The position numbers and the translations under genes are program-made. From positions 1 through 11,693 of the forward strand of contig CABRXX010000075.1 in the NCBI GenBank assembly GCA_902475025.1: a DNA stretch of 11,693 nt. Direction: 5' to 3'. Shown here one piece after another: positions 6,136 through 11,693 of the stretch (position 1 is its first letter; each line of letters opens with the position of its first letter). Under the pieces are notes generated by a model. That model was not told where the DNA came from. It was given only the letters and a program-made list of their open reading frames with translations, and searched no databases. The stretch comes from Merdiplasma sp905207905 (GTDB lineage: Bacteria; Bacillota; Clostridia; Lachnospirales; Lachnospiraceae).

Positions 6136-7473
6136 ATGCGAGGCGGAAAAAAATCATTTGAATCAGGAAACGTAAAAAAAATACAGGAATTTGGCATAGC
6201 ATTGCGAAGGAAAAACAGGGGACGGCTCCTTAGTTGGGCAGCGGCCTGGCTTCTGGCGCTGCTGTTTTGTCTGTGGTTTTCGCCGGAAGCTTCTGGAGCT
6301 GCTCAGGAGAAAACGGAGGAAATAGAAAATTTATACGCCCGGGGAGCCGTTTTGATGGACGGTGACAGCGGGCGTATTTTGTTTGCAAAAAATCAGGAAG
6401 AAGTGCTGCCCATGGCCAGCACCACAAAAATTATGACCTGCATCCTTGCCCTGGAGTTTAGCAGCAGGCAGGAAATCTGCCAGGTTTCCGCTGAGGCGGC
6501 GGCACAGCCGGCCGTGCATCTTGGAATGAGAGAAGGGGAAACCTATTATCTGAATGATCTTCTGTATTCCATGATGCTGGAATCGCATAATGATTCTGCC
6601 TGGTGCGTGGCAGAGCATGTGGCAGGCAGCGTGGAGGCTTTTTCGGATCTTATGGATGAAAAGGCCAGGGAGATGGGCTGTGAGAACACCAATTTTGTTA
6701 CGCCTAATGGACTGGACGGGGAGGACGAAGAAGGCCCTCACAGCACTACGGCAAAGGATCTGGCGCTGATGATGCGCTATTGCGTGGAAGAATCGCCGAA
6801 AAGGGAGGAATTTTTGGAGATCACACAAAAGCCCTCCTACAATTTTGGGGATGTTTCCGGGAAACGCAGTTTTTCCTGCGTCAATCACAATGGGCTGCTT
6901 ACGATGATGGAGGGGGCTCTTACCGGAAAAACAGGTTTTACCGGGAAAGCAGGATACTGCTATGTGGGAACCGTCCGCAGGGGAGAGAGGACTCTGGTGG
7001 CAGCGCTGCTGGCCTGCGGCTGGCCGAATCATAAAAATTATAAATGGTCCGATATCAGAAAGCTGATGGATTACGGATTTTCCAACTATAAGAAAAAAAC
7101 GCTGGATCTGTCCGGAGTGATTCTGGCTCCTGTGCAGGTGGAGCAGGGGACGGAAGCGTCTGTGAATGTGGCTATTAGGGAGGATGGAGCAGTTTGGAAA
7201 AATGCCGGTCAGCAAAGACCCACAGATCGCAAGGGAGGAAATGAGCTCTCCCTTTCCATGCTTTTAAAACCGGAGGAGACGCTTAGGGCTGTGGCAGAAT
7301 ATCCCAGGGCTGTGGGGGCTCCTGTGACAACGGGAGGCAGAGCCGGGTGGGTTGTCTGCTTTCTTGGACAGGAGGAGGTAGCCCGCTTCCCTCTGGTATA
7401 TGAAAAAACAGTAGAAAAACTTACCTTTTTTGTCTGGCTTGAAAGAATTTTGAAAAATTTTCTTTTTATGTGA
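6136..7473 (+). CDS. D-alanyl-D-alanine carboxypeptidase (DacF/PBP5 type)
   Basis: Secreted, membrane-anchored serine peptidase that trims the terminal D-Ala from peptidoglycan pentapeptides. Numbering from ATG 6136, the penicillin-binding motifs are complete: SxxK as STTK (Ser95, Lys98), SxN as SHN (Ser150, Asn152) and KTG at Lys265. A basic N-region is followed by a hydrophobic signal (LLSWAAAWLLALLFCLW) and a likely cleavage near SPEASGA. The PBP5-like C-terminal beta domain comes after about residue 320. The end, FFVWLERILKNFLFM, is an amphipathic membrane anchor typical of this class. The start is unsure. The frame is open to TTG 6088, which lacks an SD. ATG 6136 has GGGGA only three bases away. 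Either way the export signal is retained. It lies 89 bases after scpB, an order common in clostridia. Confidence 0.93.
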   Translation: MRGGKKSFESGNVKKIQEFGIALRRKNRGRLLSWAAAWLLALLFCLWFSPEASGAAQEKTEEIENLYARGAVLMDGDSGRILFAKNQEEVLPMASTTKIMTCILALEFSSRQEICQVSAEAAAQPAVHLGMREGETYYLNDLLYSMMLESHNDSAWCVAEHVAGSVEAFSDLMDEKAREMGCENTNFVTPNGLDGEDEEGPHSTTAKDLALMMRYCVEESPKREEFLEITQKPSYNFGDVSGKRSFSCVNHNGLLTMMEGALTGKTGFTGKAGYCYVGTVRRGERTLVAALLACGWPNHKNYKWSDIRKLMDYGFSNYKKKTLDLSGVILAPVQVEQGTEASVNVAIREDGAVWKNAGQQRPTDRKGGNELSLSMLLKPEETLRAVAEYPRAVGAPVTTGGRAGWVVCFLGQEEVARFPLVYEKTVEKLTFFVWLERILKNFLFM

Positions 7474-7522
7474 AATCGGGACGGAAGGTATTACAGGGAA
7501 CTGACAAAATCTTTAAAAATGC

Positions 7523-7551
7523 TTGCCTTTTTGCACAAAACAGGATATTAT
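7523..7551 (+). promoter_or_regulatory. Promoter for the biotin-dependent decarboxylase cluster
   Basis: TTGCCT (7523-7528) and TATTAT (7546-7551) are 17 bases apart in an A+T-rich stretch between the carboxypeptidase stop and the next SD. The -10 matches the sigma-A consensus at five of six positions; the -35 is weaker. A second pair, TTGCAC at 7531 with TATAAA at 7552, has only 15 bases between and is less likely. Initiation near 7558 would give a leader of about 45 bases. No terminator for the upstream gene is visible. Confidence 0.5.
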
Positions 7552-7602
7552 TATAAAGGCAGAAAATTGAAAAATTTTAATATAAAATGGAGGGCTGAAA
7601 GA

Positions 7603-9039
7603 ATGAGTAATACAGCACAAAGCTTGGCAAGCACAAGAATCAATTCTTTGCTTGATGAGAACAGTTTTGTTGAAATCGGTGGATTTGTAACTGCCAGAAA
7701 TACTGATTTCAACATGCAGCAGACAGAAACTCCGTCTGATGGAGTCATCACCGGGTATGGAGTGATCGATGGAAATCTGGTATACGTTTACAGCCAGGAT
7801 GCGTCCGTACTGGGAGGAACTATCGGCGAGATGCATGCCAAGAAGATCGCAGGTCTTTATGATATGGCTATGAAAATGGGAGCTCCGGTGATCGGATTGG
7901 TGGATTGCGCAGGTTTAAGACTTCAGGAGGCAACAGATGCCCTGAACGCTTTTGGCGAGATTTATCTGAAACAGAGCCTGGCTTCCGGTGTGATTCCCCA
8001 GATCACAGCAGTATTTGGAAACTGCGGCGGCGGATTGGCGCTGGTTCCCGGACTGACTGACTTTACCTTTATGGAGTCCAAGAATGCAAAACTGTTTGTA
8101 AATTCTCCCAATGCTCTGGACGGAAACAGAACAGAGGTCTGCGATACTGCAGCGGCAGCATTCCAGAGTGAGGAAGCAGGACTGGTGGATTTTGTTGGAA
8201 GCGAGGAGGAGATCTTTGCTGGTATCCGTCAGCTGGTAACGATGCTTCCGGCAAACAATGAGGATGACGATTCTTATGAGGAGTGTACCGATGATCTGAA
8301 CCGGGTATGCGCAGATCTGGCAAATGCAGCAGGAGATACTGCCATCCTTCTGTCCCAGATTTCTGACAATGGTGTGTTCGTTGAGACCAAGGCCGCTTAC
8401 GCAAAAGAGATGGTGACCGGTTTTATCAAGCTCAACGGCATGACTGTGGGAGCAGTGGCAAACCGTACTGAGGTGTACGATGAGGAAGGAAACAAGAGCG
8501 CAGAGTATGACAGTGTACTCACAGCAAGAGGTGCTTATAAGGCAGCAGACTTCGTGGAGTTCTGCGACGCTTTCAGCATTCCTGTATTGACCCTGACCAA
8601 TGTTACCGGATTTAAGGCAAATAAGTGCTCTGAGAGAAGAATTGCAAAGGCAGCCGCAAAGCTTACCTATGCTTTTGCAAACGCTACAGTGCCCAAGGTA
8701 AATGTAGTGATCGGAAAGGCCTTCGGCAATGCATATAATGTAATGAACAGCAAGGCGCTGGGTGCTGATGTGACCTTTGCATGGAGTCAGGCCGAGATCG
8801 GCATGATGGATGCCAAGCTGGCAGCTAAGATCATGTATCCGGGAGCTGACAATGCAGTTCTGTCTGAGAAGGCAGCAGAGTACGCTTCTTTGCAGTCCAG
8901 CGCGCTGGCAGCTGCCAAGAGAGGCTATGTAGATACCATTATTGAGGCTGAGGACACCAGAAAATATGTCATTGGCGCATTTGAAATGTTGTTCACAAAG
9001 AGAGAAGATCGTCCCGCTAAAAAACACGGAACGGTTTAA
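7603..9039 (+). CDS. Acyl-CoA carboxyltransferase subunit (PF01039; MmdA/PccB-like), divergent
   Basis: Crotonase-fold carboxyltransferase of 478 residues that should move a carboxyl group between an acyl-CoA or similar substrate and biotin on the carrier encoded two genes downstream. N-half motifs are SDGVITGYGVIDG (45-57), SQDASVLGGTIGEMHAKKI (64-82), DCAGLRLQE (101-109), SGVIPQI and GNCGGGLALVPGLTDF (139-154). C-half motifs are VETKAAYAKEMVTGF, FCDAFSIPVLTL, TVPKVNVVIGKAFGNAYNVM and a tail region RGYVDTIIEAEDTRKYV. Compared with MmdA/PccB as I know them, DSGGARIQE reads DCAGLRLQE, the C-half GGAY reads GNAY, and the loop usually reading PGFLPGTDQEHGG is replaced by TGFKANKCSERRI. It is also about 30 residues shorter. 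The start is ATG 7603 with GGAGG at 7589-7593; an earlier in-frame ATG at 7519 would add non-conserved residues across the promoter. Order resembles Veillonella mmdA-D-C-B. The substrate cannot be named. Confidence 0.88.
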   Translation: MSNTAQSLASTRINSLLDENSFVEIGGFVTARNTDFNMQQTETPSDGVITGYGVIDGNLVYVYSQDASVLGGTIGEMHAKKIAGLYDMAMKMGAPVIGLVDCAGLRLQEATDALNAFGEIYLKQSLASGVIPQITAVFGNCGGGLALVPGLTDFTFMESKNAKLFVNSPNALDGNRTEVCDTAAAAFQSEEAGLVDFVGSEEEIFAGIRQLVTMLPANNEDDDSYEECTDDLNRVCADLANAAGDTAILLSQISDNGVFVETKAAYAKEMVTGFIKLNGMTVGAVANRTEVYDEEGNKSAEYDSVLTARGAYKAADFVEFCDAFSIPVLTLTNVTGFKANKCSERRIAKAAAKLTYAFANATVPKVNVVIGKAFGNAYNVMNSKALGADVTFAWSQAEIGMMDAKLAAKIMYPGADNAVLSEKAAEYASLQSSALAAAKRGYVDTIIEAEDTRKYVIGAFEMLFTKREDRPAKKHGTV

Positions 9040-9053
9040 GTGAGGTGAATAAT

Positions 9054-9923
9054 ATGAAAAACAGATTGAAAGCAATTTTACTTGCAGCTGGTTTGACCGC
9101 AGGTATGATGTCCGTCGGCGTTTATGCGGAGGAAGCCACAGAAGCGGTGACAGAGGCTTCCACGGAAGCAGTGACAGAGGCTGCGGCAGAAGAAGCTGCG
9201 GAGGAAGCTGCATCTGAGGCAGCCCAGGACGGCACAGCAGCTTCTGCGGAAGGCGGCGTCTATGCTCAGTATTATGATGCATTGAAGCAGAGTATTCCAG
9301 CTACATTGACCACCCTTTCTCAGATGACTCCGGAGCAGCTTCAGGCAGTCGTGGACAACAGTCAGAATGATTCTGAGATTGCCCTGGCTATGAAATGGGA
9401 TGGTGTGAGAGAAGAACTGGGTAATTTTGTGGAAGTATCCAGCCAGGAAGTGACAGAAGAGGGAAACCAGATCATCATTACCAACGAGGCGGTTTATGAC
9501 GGCGTTTCCGAGGATACCAAGGTAACTGTTGAGTATGCCTTCAATATGAAGGACGGCACTACAGATGTGGAGTGGAATATCCAGTATCCCATGAGTAAGC
9601 TGATGGAGCAGGCCGGTCTCAACACCATTATGGGACTTGGCATTGTGTTCCTGGTGCTGCTGTTTTTGAGTGTCCTTATCGGACAGCTTCACTGGATCCC
9701 GGATTTGATTGAAGGAAAGAAGAAGGAAAAGGCAGCCGCTGTTGCAGCAGCTCCGGTATCTGCTCCCGCACCGGCACCGGTGGAGGAGGAGAATCTTACA
9801 GATGATCTGGAGCTGGTAGCTGTGATTACAGCAGCGATTGCAGCATCTGAGCATACATCTGCAGATGGTTTTGTAGTACGTACGATTAAGAAAGCAAATA
9901 GAAGAAAGTGGCAGAACGCTTAA
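9054..9923 (+). CDS. OadG-family delta/gamma subunit with an extracytoplasmic extension
   Basis: Small membrane subunit that tethers the carboxyltransferase and biotin carrier to the Na+ pump. The C-terminal part is typical of OadG/MmdD: a single membrane segment, NTIMGLGIVFLVLLFLSVLI (about 190-209), a basic stretch, an Ala/Pro-rich flexible linker (about 226-243), and LELVAVITAAIAAS with GFVVRTIKKANRRKW. The usual subunit has only 80-130 residues; this one has 289. The extra N-terminal part starts with a signal peptide (cleavage likely after VYA at 25), then a Glu/Ala/Thr-rich tract with repeats of TEAVTEAS type (26-60), then a folded domain of about 110 residues (YAQYYDALKQ to WNIQYPMSKL) that would sit outside the membrane. 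Start choice: GAGGTG (9042-9047) is six bases before ATG 9054. A GTG at 9045 overlaps that SD and is less likely. Confidence 0.87.
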   Translation: MKNRLKAILLAAGLTAGMMSVGVYAEEATEAVTEASTEAVTEAAAEEAAEEAASEAAQDGTAASAEGGVYAQYYDALKQSIPATLTTLSQMTPEQLQAVVDNSQNDSEIALAMKWDGVREELGNFVEVSSQEVTEEGNQIIITNEAVYDGVSEDTKVTVEYAFNMKDGTTDVEWNIQYPMSKLMEQAGLNTIMGLGIVFLVLLFLSVLIGQLHWIPDLIEGKKKEKAAAVAAAPVSAPAPAPVEEENLTDDLELVAVITAAIAASEHTSADGFVVRTIKKANRRKWQNA

Positions 9924-9941
9924 TAACAGGAGGAAATGAAG

Positions 9942-10313
9942 ATGAAAACTTATACCATTACAGTGAACGGCAATGTATATGATGTAACCGTAGAAGAAGG
10001 CACTGGCTCTGTGGCAGCTCCTGCAGCCCAGGCAGCCCCCAAGGCAGCACCGAAAGCAGCTCCCAAGGCAGCAGCTCCTAAGGCAGCAGCAGGTGCTGGA
10101 GCAGTAGCAGTGACCGCTTCTGTACCCGGCAAGGTATTTAAGGTAGAGGCAAGCGTAGGACAGGCTGTAAAAGCCGGTGATACCATTGTGGTTCTGGAAG
10201 CTATGAAGATGGAGATTCCGGTAGTGGCTCCCCAGGACGGCACCATTGCCAGCATTGACGTAACCGTAGGCGCAGCTGTGGAGAACGGCGATACCCTGGC
10301 TACCATGAACTAA
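9942..10313 (+). CDS. Biotin carboxyl carrier subunit (gamma/1.3S type)
   Basis: Cytoplasmic biotin carrier that shuttles the carboxyl group from the carboxyltransferase to the beta-subunit pump. It has 123 residues. A short N-terminal segment (MKTYTITVNG) precedes an Ala/Pro/Lys linker with repeats of APKA type (about 25-50), which gives the carrier reach. The biotinyl domain (about 56-123) contains VLEAMKME with the biotin lysine at residue 89, 34 residues from the C-terminus as usual. AGGAGG (9928-9933) is eight bases before ATG 9942. The ATG at 9936 is only two bases away and is rejected as the start. It is 18 bases after the OadG-like gene, so they form one operon. No biotin ligase is encoded in the window. 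Confidence 0.95.
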   Translation: MKTYTITVNGNVYDVTVEEGTGSVAAPAAQAAPKAAPKAAPKAAAPKAAAGAGAVAVTASVPGKVFKVEASVGQAVKAGDTIVVLEAMKMEIPVVAPQDGTIASIDVTVGAAVENGDTLATMN

Positions 10314-10353
10314 ATTTGATGACCCAAATTTTCAAATTACTGGGAGGTAAAAA

Positions 10354-11511
10354 ATGTCTTACGTTACGAATACATTGTCAAATCTTTTGAATCAGACAGC
10401 ATTTTTTAATCTGACCTGGGGAAACTATGTCATGATTTTAGTTGCTCTGATCTTTCTGTATTTGGCAATCAAACACGGATTTGAGCCTCTGCTTCTGGTT
10501 CCCATTGCTTTCGGTATGCTGCTGGTAAATATCTATCCGGATATTATGGCAGCGCCCTATGTGGATGCCATGGGAATCGAACATGCAGGAGGCCTGCTGC
10601 ATTATTTCTATGTACTGGATGAGTGGAGTATCCTTCCGTCCCTGATCTTCATGGGCGTAGGCGCCATGACCGATTTCGGTCCCCTCATCGCCAACCCCAA
10701 GAGTTTCCTTCTGGGAGCGGCTGCACAGCTGGGTATTTATATAGCATATTTCCTGGCTATCTTCCTTGGCTTCAACGGCAAGGCGGCAGCAGCCATCTCC
10801 ATTATCGGAGGAGCTGACGGCCCCACCTCCATTTTCCTGGCAGGTAAGTTAGGCCAGACGGATCTGATGGGTCCCATTGCAGTGGCAGCTTATTCCTATA
10901 TGTCACTGGTGCCCATTATTCAGCCGCCTATTATGAAGCTTTTGACCACTGAAAAAGAGAGAAAGATTAAGATGGAGCAGCTTCGTCCCGTATCCAAGCT
11001 GGAGAAGATTTTGTTCCCCATCATTATCTCCGTTGTAGTTTGTCTGCTGCTTCCCACCACAGCTCCCCTGGTAGGTATGCTGATGCTGGGTAACCTGTTC
11101 CGTGAGAGCGGTGTGGTAAAACAGCTGACCGAGACCGCTTCCAATGCACTGATGTACATTGTGGTTATTCTGCTGGGTACTTCTGTAGGAGCTACCACCA
11201 GCGCAGAGGCATTCCTGAACATGAATACCATCAAGATCGTTATTCTGGGTCTCGTGGCTTTTGCTTTCGGTACAGCCGGCGGCGTTCTTCTTGGAAAAGT
11301 AATGTGCAAACTTTCCGGCGGCAAGATCAATCCGCTGATTGGTTCCGCAGGTGTGTCTGCCGTTCCTATGGCAGCCCGTGTATCCCAGAAGGTAGGTGCG
11401 GAGGCAGATCCCACCAACTTCCTGCTGATGCATGCCATGGGCCCCAACGTTGCAGGTGTAATCGGTACAGCCGTAGCGGCCGGTACCTTCATGGCAATCT
11501 TTGGAGTATAA
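10354..11511 (+). CDS. Na+-translocating decarboxylase beta subunit (OadB/MmdB/GcdB type)
   Basis: Multi-spanning membrane protein that decarboxylates carboxybiotin and couples this to Na+ export. It has 385 residues, near the lower end for the family. Hydrophobic segments run through most of its length. The hallmark SIIGGADGPTSIF is at about 149-161, with Asp155 matching the Na+-site aspartate of Klebsiella OadB. GGKINPLIGSAGVSAVPMAARV lies at about 322-343 and LLMHAMGPNVAGVIGTAVAAG at about 357-377, both highly conserved. GGAGG (10343-10347) precedes the ATG by six bases. Beta subunits of oxaloacetate, methylmalonyl-CoA and glutaconyl-CoA decarboxylases cannot be told apart by sequence alone, so no substrate-specific symbol is given. 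Confidence 0.96.
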   Translation: MSYVTNTLSNLLNQTAFFNLTWGNYVMILVALIFLYLAIKHGFEPLLLVPIAFGMLLVNIYPDIMAAPYVDAMGIEHAGGLLHYFYVLDEWSILPSLIFMGVGAMTDFGPLIANPKSFLLGAAAQLGIYIAYFLAIFLGFNGKAAAAISIIGGADGPTSIFLAGKLGQTDLMGPIAVAAYSYMSLVPIIQPPIMKLLTTEKERKIKMEQLRPVSKLEKILFPIIISVVVCLLLPTTAPLVGMLMLGNLFRESGVVKQLTETASNALMYIVVILLGTSVGATTSAEAFLNMNTIKIVILGLVAFAFGTAGGVLLGKVMCKLSGGKINPLIGSAGVSAVPMAARVSQKVGAEADPTNFLLMHAMGPNVAGVIGTAVAAGTFMAIFGV

Positions 11512-11525
11512 CTGCATCTTGCTGA

Positions 11526-11597
11526 AGCCTGAGCCTGAATGGAGAGGAAGGTTTTCATACAGGCGAGAAGGGAACGCAGGCTGTGAGGCTGCCTGCG
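11526..11597 (+). promoter_or_regulatory. Hairpin with a competing pairing between the beta-subunit gene and the next gene
   Basis: CGCAGGC (11575-11581) pairs perfectly with GCCTGCG (11591-11597) around a nine-base loop. GGGA (11570-11573) and TCCC (11601-11604) can extend it. Upstream, AGCCT (11526-11530) and AGCCTG (11532-11537) can instead pair with AGGCT (11586-11590) and CAGGCT (11577-11582), which uses the same bases, so the two folds exclude each other. No T-run follows, so it is not a plain terminator. By inference it may set mRNA stability or subunit ratio. A 15-codon frame from ATG 11539 ends at TGA 11584-11586 in the hairpin loop but has no SD. Confidence 0.45.
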
Positions 11598-11648
11598 CTC
11601 TCCCAAAAGGCGCAGCGTAATTATAAATAATAGGAGGAAACATTAAAA

Positions 11649-11693
11649 ATGGCAGAAGCTGTAAAAAAACCAATTAAAATTACAGAAACAATT
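11649..11693 (+). CDS. Start of a probable OadA/5S-type carboxyltransferase alpha subunit, cut by the window
   Basis: Only 15 codons are present: MAEAVKKPIKITETI. A strong SD, AGGAGG at 11632-11637, is 11 bases before the ATG. The KPIKITET start resembles oxaloacetate decarboxylase alpha, pyruvate carboxylase subunit B and transcarboxylase 5S, which usually continue LRDAHQS. Position directly after the beta-subunit gene supports this. The evidence is short, so the family is probable rather than proven, and substrate (oxaloacetate or pyruvate) and any fused biotin domain cannot be judged. Confidence 0.7.
   Translation, partial: MAEAVKKPIKITETI

Noticed and set aside
7519..7602. Longer N-terminus for the carboxyltransferase from ATG 7519
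   Set aside because: It would run through the promoter and SD, has no SD of its own, and adds residues not resembling the family start. ATG 7603 has GGAGG at ideal spacing.
7915..9282. A 455-codon open frame on the minus strand across the carboxyltransferase gene
   Set aside because: It is the shadow of a clearly conserved plus-strand gene. The translated product is Cys/His/Leu-rich with no recognisable motif and no SD-led start of note.
10021..10100. Short tandem repeats in the biotin carrier gene as a possible regulatory repeat array
   Set aside because: They simply encode the Ala/Pro/Lys flexible linker typical of biotin carrier subunits.
10312..10331. Hairpin AAATTTG/CAAATTT between the biotin carrier and beta-subunit genes
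   Set aside because: The seven pairs are almost all A-T and the stem would be too weak to be a terminator. Operon continuity is more likely.

Overview
The window looks like chromosomal DNA from an anaerobic Firmicute, most likely Lachnospiraceae or a close Clostridia relative. The grounds are strong Shine-Dalgarno (SD) sequences before nearly every gene, TTG start use, sigma-A type promoters, a Gram-positive type DnaK, scpA-scpB next to a DacF-like carboxypeptidase, and a biotin-dependent sodium-pump decarboxylase cluster. G+C is close to half by eye. All supported genes lie on the + strand. I cannot name the species from sequence alone.

Layout. (1) 1-2696: the 3' two thirds of dnaK, a 208-bp spacer, then dnaJ. 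The spacer holds a strong hairpin and a 58-codon ORF with its own SD. (2) 2808-4404: a well-formed promoter drives a zinc-dependent phospholipase C-like protein. A terminator-like hairpin follows, then a calcineurin-like metallophosphoesterase in the same reading frame. (3) 4396-4510: an imperfect 59-bp tandem repeat that begins inside the last codons of the phosphoesterase gene. (4) 4537-7473: scpA and scpB, the condensin partners of SMC, then a secreted penicillin-binding D-alanyl-D-alanine carboxypeptidase. (5) 7523-11693: a new promoter and a five-gene cluster cut by the window end: a PF01039-type acyl-CoA carboxyltransferase, an enlarged OadG-like delta subunit, a biotin carrier, the Na+-translocating beta subunit, and the first 15 codons of a gene that looks like the 5S/OadA-type carboxyltransferase.

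How the genes work together. DnaK and DnaJ form the Hsp70 chaperone pair. ScpA and ScpB load with SMC for chromosome segregation. In the last cluster, the first carboxyltransferase should move a carboxyl group from an acyl-CoA or related donor to the biotin carrier. The beta subunit would decarboxylate carboxybiotin and export Na+, and OadG would hold the complex at the membrane. Two kinds of carboxyltransferase beside one biotin carrier and one pump could link two carboxyl donors to one sodium gradient, or exchange carboxyl groups between them as in propionibacterial transcarboxylase. This cluster is the most interesting part of the window, chiefly because the first carboxyltransferase departs from its family at two glycine-rich sites and OadG carries a large extra extracytoplasmic domain. 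The arrangement is a variant of known systems rather than clearly a new one.

No tRNA, rRNA, CRISPR array, insertion sequence or prophage gene was seen. No gene-free stretch exceeds 300 bases.
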